64,000 nt of DNA. It comes from Rhizomys pruinosus (taxonomy: Eukaryota; Chordata; Mammalia; Rodentia; Spalacidae). The notes under the pieces are model-generated. The model was not told the DNA's origin. It saw only the letters and a list, made by a program, of their open reading frames with translations, and did not search any database. The stretch is taken from positions 85,001 to 149,000 of the forward strand of contig VZQC01009964.1 of the NCBI GenBank assembly GCA_009823505.1. The letters run 5' to 3'. Below, one piece after another: positions 56,214 to 64,000 of this stretch (positions are counted from its first letter, which is position 1; each line of letters begins with the position of its first letter). The translations under genes were made by a program, and so were the position numbers.

Positions 56214-56615
56214 CCTAATTCTATGTATTATGTAAATAGTTGTATTTTTTGGGAAAAAATAGCAAGGAGAATGTCTGTATATATTCAGTACATAGAAAAG
56301 TATTTCTTGAAATATCTTTTACATATGGCTGGTGGAATCCCTGGATGTGGAAGCCATCAACATGGAAAGAGCTGACTGCATTTGTTTTTGCTGGGCTTTA
56401 TTTTTGCTACTATAAATGAGAAAAATAAATGAGAAAATTCATTACTTCAATAGTGAGGGCCTAGCGCCAACAGATCCATTCTGAACTTGGTTTCATTAAT
56501 AGAAATGTTGTGTTTGGAACAAAGGACAGGTGGTACAATGGACTCAATGATGACGCTGCACCTGCAGAATGATGTCTTGAGGGGACTCAAAATAGCATCA
56601 TCTCCACAGCCAATG
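56214..56615. other. Unique sequence
   Basis: No gene or repeat recognised. Confidence 0.4.
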
Positions 56616-56619
56616 GAGC

Positions 56620-56750
56620 CTAGGACTCAGAGTCAGGACACTTGAGCTTGAGCTTGAGCCAAGGCTCTGCCATCAGTTGGCAGGTGACTTCGGGTCAATC
56701 ACTTGTTGTTTCTGGTCCCACATTTCCTCATGCTAAGAAAAGGGTAGACA
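56620..56750 (+). mobile_element. MIR (ancient tRNA-derived SINE)
   Basis: Ggactcagagtcaggacact, aaggctctgccatcagttgg, caggtgacttcgggtcaatc and tttcctcatgctaagaaaag match the MIR core and 3' half in order. Confidence 0.75.
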
Positions 56751-56799
56751 GCTGGCCCTAGTCTGGAAACTTTCGGAGACTAATTAGTACTGGGTGAGT

Positions 56800-56926
56800 C
56801 AGAGTAGACCTTACTTATGATCTCTAGATAGGCTGACTAGACACCAGTGGATGAACTTGCACTGAAGGATATCTGGGTACAATCGCTTGACTGGATAGGG
56901 CTTAACATGTATGGCGGAGTGGTTGG

Positions 56927-56972
<46 letters not shown>

Positions 56973-57060
56973 GTGCGTGCATGGATGGAGGAGGGATCCA
57001 AATTTGATTAAGAACTATTTTATGAAATGTACAAAAGCTAAATAAAGTATGTTTTTTAAA
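56800..57060 (+). mobile_element. Lx-type L1 3'-terminal fragment with internal (GT)n
   Basis: Gactagacaccagtggatga and acttgcactgaaggatatct parallel 5090-5140; a GT run (56,932-56,975) is followed by tttgattaagaactatttta and an aataaag end. Confidence 0.7.
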
Positions 57061-57302
57061 GGGTCTAGTAACAGGCACACTAAATTCTTTATTATAAATA
57101 TTACATGAAATAAATGATAACCAGGAAGCAGTTTGCCATGTTATTAAGGAATGCCTACATTCCTTTTGGAACCAAGAAGATGTGGGAGAATGAACTCCTT
57201 ATCTCCTAGACACTGAAGGGCTGCCGTGGAGAAGCGTATGGGACATAGACTTCGGGTATGCAGGCAGAGGTCAGATTTCTGGCCACTGTAAGGATGGCAT
57301 TT

Positions 57303-57681
57303 TAGTTTGCTGTTATATTGCCGTGATAAAAGACTGCCCCCAGTTGACTTTGCAAGGCAAGGAATTATTTGGCTTACGTCTCACAGTCCAGCATCAAGGG
57401 AAGCCAAAGCAGGAACTCAAGGCAATAGCTTGAAATAGCAAACACAGAGGAAGGCCACTCACTGGCTTGATATCCCTGACTTGCTCAGGCACTTTTCTTA
57501 AACATCCCAGGCCCACTTTGCCCAAAGACGGCACTGCTCATAGTGGGATGGTCCCTTCTGGATTAAAGAGCAATCAAGAAAATGTCCCATGTACATGGTC
57601 CATGGGCCAATTTGATGGAAGCAAGTCCTTCCCAGCTACCTCTAGTTTGTGTCAAGTTGATGAAAATCAACCAGCACAATT
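57303..57681 (-). mobile_element. URR1-type DNA transposon
   Basis: Tttgctgttatattgccgtg, gaattatttggcttacgtct, gcaggaactcaaggcaatag, tttgtgtcaagttgatgaaa and the end aaccagcacaattg. Spans nearly the whole family length. Confidence 0.82.
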
Positions 57682-58145
57682 GACACATGGATACATCACT
57701 ATGAAACCAAACATTATATATTGAAATATTATTATCAGGATATCCATCCTCCTGGAAGGCCATGCATCATATATTCTGGCCTAGAATGCACTGCAGGTGC
57801 TAAAAGGAGGTTAGCAGTTAGAAATGTTTTTCAGCTGCATTGACCAGTATCCCTCCTAACAGTGGCTTAAGTGGCAAGTGTCCCTACTGGTCATAAAGTC
57901 AGCCTAGTAGCCTCTCTGCTGTGTTACCCACATCCAACTCTGTCTTCTCTGCTTCAGTTCGGTTTGCCTCCTCTGGTAGAGGCTGCCCTCTCTTCTTCAC
58001 ACATGCACACCCAGGGAGACAGGAGGAAGGGCACTATGAACCGTATCTGCCTCTTCAGTTGTGAATATAGTCTTTACAGACCTACACCTGTGGTGGTCAT
58101 CTTAGGTGTCAGATCTGGAATCAATTAAAAGGCATGCTGGTGGGC
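57682..58145. other. Unique sequence
   Basis: No gene or repeat recognised. Confidence 0.4.
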
Positions 58146-58149
58146 TTTA

Positions 58150-58193
58150 ATTCTTTAAAAAATGTATTATTTTTGCATTTATGTATTAATGTG

Positions 58194-58234
<41 letters not shown>

Positions 58235-58368
58235 CATGTGCCACAGTTTGCATATGGAGGTCAGAAAACATTGTAGTCAGTTCTCACCTTACTAGGTTTC
58301 AGGGATCAAACTTAGGTCATCAGGCTTGGCAAGTACCTTGCCTGCTGAACCGTCTTTCTGGCACACTG
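58150..58368 (-). mobile_element. B4/RSINE-type SINE with (GT)n
   Basis: GT run at 58,195-58,231, then catatggaggtcagaaaaca, gggatcaaacttaggtcatc and gctgaaccgtctttctggca. Confidence 0.75.
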
Positions 58369-59480
58369 AGGGGTTTCTTGTTCAGGTTATTTGAGATGGG
58401 AATACCCACCCTATACATGGTAGCTCCTTCCAGTGGCAGCCCAGGTGAAAGAAGGACTGAGAAAAAGCTCTGCCTTGCTCCTTCCTTGCCTTCACAGTGG
58501 CAGGTTCATCTACTCTGCCGCTGCATTCCTTGGCTGATAGCAGAACTCAGTCTCTTCTGGCTTTCACTCTAGACTAAAAACCAGTGGTTCACCAGGAATC
58601 CTCTGGGCATTCGTCACCAGGCCGGGACTCCTGAGGCACTCTACTATGTGGACTGAGCACCAGATGAGTTCTCAGCCTTTCTAGTATGAAAACAGCCATT
58701 GCTGGGCTGCCCAGGTCATACTGTGCAAGTCAACCCAATAAATCCTCTTTGAATTTATATATATATATATATATACATGCATTCCTTCTGCCAGTCCTGT
58801 TCTAGAGAATCCTAATATAACACCTATATCTCTGTTGTGTCTGTGACTAGAAGTGAAACTCACAGCCACCTATAGGGAAGACTAGAAATTCAGAAATGAG
58901 ATTGTTATATTTGGCTCAAAACAACTACAATTCAGGGCTGAGCACACTGTTGTTCAAGATCACAGTTCTGTTGGTGAGGAAGGAGACATGGATGCTAGGT
59001 TGATGGCTAACTCTGTCATTCAGACTATGGGTTGGAGAAAAACCATTGGTAGAAAGCACTGGTGGTTGGTGAACTGGGTCAGATAAGAAGAACAGTGTGA
59101 ATGTGAAGATGGGAGATGTGACTTAGACTTGATTCAAAGGGCCCTGGTGTTGGTAGATCGCTGAAGCAACTGAGTAGACACATCCTCCAAGTCAGTATCA
59201 CATCCTCCAAGTCAGAATCACAGGCTTTTGAGCCCTTTGCTGTTGATACCAGCATCGTGAGTGAAGGCCAAGCCAGTGTTTGGTTATCGACCTACACAAA
59301 GTGATCTTCTGCTATGCTGTGGCACTGTGTTTCCTTGATCATCCATATGCTAAAATTTAATTGAAATAGAAGAAATAGGTGATAACAGTCAGAGCATATG
59401 CAAGTGTAGATAGGAAGCATACATACACAGAAGATTGAATTCTCAATATATGCTCTGGAACCTCTATAAACTTGGTGAAG
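58369..59480. other. Unique sequence, 1.1 kb
   Basis: No repeat family recognised apart from a short (TA)n at 58,758-58,775. No coding signal. Confidence 0.45.
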
Positions 59481-59535
59481 GACACCAAAGCTTAAAAATG
59501 TTTTTGTTTTCATTTTTAAATTTTTTAAAAATTAT

Positions 59536-59808
59536 TTATTTATTTATGTTTATTTATATTTATTTATTTATTTATTTATTCATATTGATTTATGTGTATG
59601 AATATATTGTCTGGATGTAGGTTTGTGCACCCGTGTCGTGCAATGCCGGGGAGGTCAGAAGAGGGCGTCGGATTCCCCTGGAACTGGAGTTCTCCTAGAA
59701 TTGGAGTTACAGACGGTTCTCAGCCACCATGTGGGTGCTGGGGATCGAACCTGGGTCCTCTGCAAGAGCAGTCAGTGCTCTTAACCCCTAGGCTATCTCT
59801 CCAGCCCT
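59536..59808 (-). mobile_element. B2 SINE (18-bp-duplication type) with long (TTTA)n tail
   Basis: Body with CpGs (gcacccgtgtcgtgcaatgc, gagggcgtcggattcccctg), the duplicated ctggagttctcctagaattg block, and aggctatctctccagcc at its head. The tail on the left is (TTTA)n-rich. Confidence 0.93.
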
Positions 59809-59810
59809 AT

Positions 59811-59845
<35 letters not shown>

Positions 59846-59848
59846 TTT
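59809..59848. repeat. (TTTA)n tail of the adjoining B1
   Basis: Ten TTTA units between the B2 head and a B1; read on the minus strand it is the B1 A tail. Confidence 0.93.
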
Positions 59849-60000
59849 GAGACAGGGTCTCCTTGTAGCCCCAGGTGGTCTGGAGCTTGCTATGTAGACC
59901 AGGCTGACCTTGGCTGTGAGTTCAAGGTCTACATAGCCTGGTCTACATAGCCTCTGCCTCCCAAGTGCTGGGATTAAAGGTGTGTGCCACCATGCTTGGA
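59849..60000 (-). mobile_element. B1 SINE with an internal inverted duplication
   Basis: Normal B1 flanks, but the centre reads gctatgtagaccaggct (59,889-59,905) and again inverted (59,935-59,951), replacing the usual cacaaagatctgcctg segment. Looks like a template switch. Confidence 0.9.
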
Positions 60001-60102
60001 CTAAGATGGTTCTTAGCTGCCATGTGGGTGCTGGGAATTGAACCTAGGTCCTCTGCAAGAGCAGTCAGTGCTCTTAACCACTGAGCCATCACTCCAGCTC
60101 CC
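60001..60102 (-). mobile_element. B2 SINE head half
   Basis: Agctgccatgtgggtgctgg, aattgaacctaggtcctctg and gagccatcactccagctc; its tail half is absent at the junction with the B1. Confidence 0.88.
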
Positions 60103-60120
60103 CAAAATGTTTTATATACA

Positions 60121-60897
60121 AGTGGTCCTCAACATATAGTGGTTTGACTTAAGAACTTCTGTCTTTACAATGGTATGAAGTAAATATGCATTCAGTAGGA
60201 ATTATATTTTGCATTTCGTGTTTTGATCTAGCAGTGTTTGGTGGAAGACTCTGGTGAAGATGGGTAGCAGCAGTGAGCTAGGGTTCCCACTCAGCCACAG
60301 GATCCCAAAAAGCAACAGCAAGATCTCTATAGTGTAGAGTGTTGCCCCCAAAAGTTTCATGAGAGATTCAATACTTTATTTGAAGTTGGGTTTTGGAGAG
60401 CTGGGTGATGGCTCAGTTGGTAAGGTGCTTGTTTTGCAAGTATGAGGACCTGAGTTTGGTCCTCCAGAACCCACGTAAAAAAGCTGGGTGTGTGTAGAGA
60501 CACATACTTGTAATTTCAGCACTAGGGAGACAGATACAGGCACATTCCTGGGGCTCACTGGCCAGCCAGCTTAGCTTCTTTGGCAAGTTCTTGGGCAATG
60601 AGAGAGAGAGAGACCTGTTCTCAGAAACATAATCTCTGGCCTCCATATATATCCCACCCACATGTGTATTTTTACATACACATGAACATATACATAAAGA
60701 TAAACAAACACACACACAAGCACACAAATAGGCTTTGATTAGAAGGTTTTGTCTAACCTTAGGCTAATCTAGTTTTATATGCTTCAAGTAATCTAGGCTA
60801 AGCTTAGTTTAGATGTATTAAATATATTTTGACTTACGATATTTTCAGCTTTCAATGGGTGTATTTGATGTGATCCATTGTAAATCAAAGATTATCT
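60121..60897. mobile_element. Ancient nonautonomous DNA transposon split by a B4
   Basis: Left part (aagtggtcctcaacatatag, ggtatgaagtaaatatgcat) and right part (gacttacgatattttcagct, ccattgtaaatcaaagatta) are the two ends of one mammalian repeat with degenerate terminal inverted repeats. I do not recall its family name with certainty. Confidence 0.6.
60398..60728 (+). mobile_element. B4 SINE, near full length
   Basis: Gggtgatggctcagttggta, a B1-like middle, then aacataatctctggcctcca and a CA-rich tail. Sits inside the DNA transposon. Confidence 0.83.
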
Positions 60898-61545
60898 ATG
60901 GAAAGATACTCATCCAAGTATTTGTCATGCAAAAGAGGCCTGAAAGTGCAGGGTGCTTTTCTGTTTTACTGTCTTTGAATCTTTCTTCTTAGAATAGAGC
61001 TTTGAAATAGAACTTCACTATTTCAAAAACTGACCTTGATTTTTAAAGATTTGCTATATTTTATGAAATATTTAACATGGTTTTTAGAGAGAACTTCATT
61101 ACTTTTTACATCATTTCTCTGTGCCATATGGTTAAAAGCCTCAAGAGGACATTTTGGCAAAGGAGAAGGGAGAATAGTAATTCAGGGAGGAATCCCAAGT
61201 GGAATTTCTAGATCAAGGGAGCCCCAGGAGCCCAGGTGCATATTCATGTCTCTAGGTCCTCTTCTGGGATTGGGAGGGTCTACTTCACTTTCTTGGTTAA
61301 AGGCTTCATATTAATACATGAAACTCTGAGCTTTCTTACAGTCTACTTTGGAGGTTTAGGTTGAACAAATGAAGACAATGAAGCACAAAACACAAGAAGA
61401 GTCTTTCTCTACTCAGTGTTGTTACAGTCTAATTCCTAGTGTCCCAGACATGGTGCATTCTGATGAGTGAATGTGAGCTTAAGCCAGGGTAAGACATCTC
61501 TGTTTTTAGTCATTCAGCACTCCTCTAGACTGGGATGTAACTTAA
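60898..61545. other. Unique sequence
   Basis: No gene or repeat recognised. Confidence 0.4.
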
Positions 61546-61547
61546 TT

Positions 61548-62460
61548 TTTTAAATTGAGTCTTTGAGAATTTCCTACAATACATTTTGGTCACGTTCAGA
61601 CTCCTTCCCATCAGCACTGTCACACGACTTCATGGTCTCTATTGTTATTTTTTTATTTTTTATTTTTTTTTGGTCTTTTTGAGTCAGGGTCTCCTTGTAG
61701 CTTCAGCTGTTTTGGAACTCACTCTGTAGACCAGAATGGCCTTGAACTCACAAAGATCCACCTGCCTCTGCCTCCCAAGTGCTAGGATTAAAGGCGTGCG
61801 CCACCACGCCCGGCTGTTATTTTTCTTTTTTAAGGGTCTATCAAGACAAGTTCGTGTTCCTTAAATGCTTCTGAGTATGGGTCCATCCCTTGGAATTTGG
61901 CATCACACCTTAAAGAAAACTGACCTTCTCTCTCCCAACAGCTATCAATTGTCCGTAGAGGCTCAGCGATGGTTGGGGCTTATCACCTCCCTCCTTCACC
62001 TAAGCCGGGTTTTAGTCTGGTTTGCACAGGTCTTGTGCATGGTGTTATAAGTACTGTGGGTTCATATGTACAACTTCCCTGCTATGTCCAGAGAACGTGG
62101 TTTCTTTATATTCACCCACCACCTATGGTTCTTACAATCTTTCCACTCCTTCACTTGCAGTGAGGGTTTGTTATAGATGTCCCATTTAGAGCTGAGAACT
62201 CCACAGTCTGTTACTCTCTGCACATTGACCAGTTGTGAGTCTTTGTATCAATCATCATCTGCGACAAGAAGAAGCTTCTCTGGTGAGAGTTGAGAGACAC
62301 CCTAATCTGTGTATAATAGTAAGTCATTAGGAGTCAGTTTAATGCTATGACTATATAGCAGAATAACCTTGCCAGCTGGAAGTTGACTCTTCCTGGCTGT
62401 GCGAATGAGTCTTTTTAGCTCCTGACCCCCCTCTTTGAGGTTGAGGATTATGTGTCAGAG
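61548..62460 (-). mobile_element. Rodent Lx-type L1 3' UTR, antisense, with a B1 insertion
   Basis: Tcctacaatacattttggtc, aagaaaactgaccttctctc, gatgtcccatttagagctga and aagaagcttctctggtgaga follow the reverse complement of the Lx-type 3' UTR order seen at 31-33 kb. Confidence 0.78.
61652..61814 (-). mobile_element. B1 SINE, young
   Basis: Almost consensus with CpGs intact (aaaggcgtgcgccaccacgc). Flanked by tgttattttt on both sides, a likely target-site duplication. Confidence 0.94.
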
Positions 62461-63584
62461 TCCAGCAGAGATGCTGGAACATGATTTGTGAAGTAAGTAA
62501 ATACATTGTGTGATAGAAATCAAAAGGAGTAAGTGCTCATGGGAGGTAGACATCAGAGAGAATAGTAATGTATTTTCAGATTACTCATGGTGCATACATT
62601 TTGGGAGGCAGTGGTGATGAGATCCAGTGAGTCTGTGAACGAAGAACCCAGGAACCTCTTCCTCATCTGCTTCTCCTCACAGGGCAACTTGGATTATGTC
62701 TGTCAAGATATTACTATGCAGTGCAGCCCTTCAGATTAAATGAATTCCATCTGCTTCAGGGCTGAATGATAAATGCTTGTGTGATAGCAGAGAACATGGA
62801 GAAGGTGCTGAGCAGCAGCAGCAGCTGCTGTTGCTGAGATGTCCTAGTGATAGAAAAGAAACCAATAGAATGGCATGAAGGAACAGGAAATTCATGTGGC
62901 CCAATGTGAATTGGTTCCCCGTTCTGCATGATGCTCCATTAGGTTCTTATACACTATGTTCTGTGGACAGGGTATGTTCATATTCTTATGGCTTGATCTC
63001 TGGGGTTTCAGTAGCTTTGATTAGGGCTCTATTGAGGACCATTAGAGGAAAACTATTTTCTTCTGGTCAAACCCTCTGGCCTGGTTGGGGCCCCAACAGT
63101 CCATGCCACTCAAAACCTCAGAATTAATCCAGTTGGGCTGGTCAGTCACGTGGCCAGGAGACTACCTCTCGGAAATGTGATTTGCCTAATGTTAAAAAGA
63201 TGGGAGGAATAATTATCTCCTTAATTAGATGATGTGCTTTTCCTTCCCAGAGCCCCTACTATCTGGGAAGTTACTAATGGAGTCACCGCCTTTTGGAGTC
63301 CTGCCTTAGAAAGATATAGCTTTCCTCTTCTCTTTTCTGTCTCTTTCTTTTAGATGCTTGCCAGAACCCAAGTATGATACCTTGGATCTTATGCACACTT
63401 TTTGGGGGGGCACTGCCTCTCTTTTGTGTGTAGCTACTTGCTGAACCTCTCTATGCCTAACTAAAACAGGTGTGGCTTTCTCTAGTCCACTTCTCTGTCT
63501 CTGGGCAGCTGCTAAGATTTACACCTTGCCTGTCCTGTGGTTTTTCTATTAAATTTTAATAAAATTGTCCTCAAGGGTCCCTGC
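62461..63584. other. Unique sequence, 1.1 kb
   Basis: No gene recognised. Contains a small CAG/CTG palindromic run at 62,811-62,835 and a G7 run near 63,403. Confidence 0.45.
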
Positions 63585-63599
63585 ATCCATTTTTTAAAA

Positions 63600-63816
63600 A
63601 TTTTATTTATTTTGTATGTGTATGAATGTACTGTCTGCATGTAGGTCTGTGCACCCGTGTCGTGCAATGCCGTGGAGGTCAGAAGAGGGTGTCAGATTCC
63701 CCTGGAACTGGAGTTAATGACGGTTCTCAAGCTGCCATGTGGGTGCTGGGGATCGAACCCAGGTCCTCTGCAAGAGCAGTTGGTGCTCTTAACTGCTAGT
63801 CCATCTCTCCAGCCCT
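63600..63816 (-). mobile_element. B2 SINE with 15-bp target-site duplication
   Basis: Flanks atccattttttaaaa at 63,585-63,599 and 63,822-63,836. CpGs retained (gcacccgtgtcgtgcaatgc). Lacks the 18-bp duplication. Confidence 0.95.
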
Positions 63817-64000
63817 CCTGAATCCATTTTTTAAAATTATTTTAATAATGGGACTAAAATACTGAGAAAGGACTCCAATATCTCTGGTAACATCAGGATT
63901 ATTTGGGAAATGGAAACTTCTTTTCACCTATAGCAAATTGCTGGGAACAGTTTTACAGAATTCATTACTGTTTTAGAGGAAGGGAATTTTCTATTGAGTA

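Noticed and set aside
62811..62835. CAG/CTG triplet expansion
   Set aside because: Only about four CAG followed by a few CTG; too short to be notable.

Overview
This window looks like intergenic or intronic DNA from a mouse-related (muroid-type) rodent. It is packed with rodent-specific SINEs (B1, B2/B3, B4 and ID-type), young and old L1 retrotransposons, rodent hAT-Charlie (URR1-type) DNA transposons and simple repeats. The young B1 and B2 consensus differs from the house mouse and rat forms I know, so another muroid or close relative is likely; the species cannot be fixed from this sequence alone. I found no host protein-coding gene, no real tRNA or rRNA gene and no CRISPR array. The longest open frames are remnants of L1 ORF1 or ORF2, SINE or microsatellite translations, or frames running through the N gap.

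Layout. Positions 1-5.3 kb are a stack of L1 fragments: an antisense ORF2 piece, then a sense L1 interrupted by a B2, by an antisense L1 3' end and by a B1, with a perfect 63-bp triplication in its 3' UTR. Positions 5.3-10.9 kb are SINEs, short tandem repeats and unique DNA. Positions 10.9-16.65 kb hold three renderings of a young L1 3' UTR and about 0.7 kb of strangely CpG-rich sequence, and look like poorly corrected long-read filler. Positions 17-29.7 kb alternate unique DNA with SINEs, microsatellites, an MLT1-like LTR, MER5-like and URR1 elements.

Positions 29.7-36 kb are one ancient antisense L1 ORF2 blown apart by later insertions. The most striking is a younger L1 at 31.3-32.8 kb with an inverted 5' part and 14-bp target-site duplications (twin priming). 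A 785-base N gap follows at 34,606-35,390, starting in the poly-T of a B1. Positions 36-45.6 kb are SINE clusters and unique DNA.

Positions 45.7-48.5 kb (+) and 50.1-52.1 kb (-) are two 5'-truncated young L1s bounded by target-site duplications, facing each other as a large inverted pair. Positions 52-64 kb are SINEs, old L1 3' UTR pieces, URR1 copies, a MIR, an old DNA transposon split by a B4, and unique sequence.

No gene-based system was found. What is notable is insertion history and assembly quality: nested, datable transposon layers, twin priming, template-switch palindromes, B2 sublineages and a likely false duplication. Family names come from memory of consensus sequences and need RepeatMasker confirmation; boundaries are usually good to about 10-20 bases except where a target-site duplication is stated.
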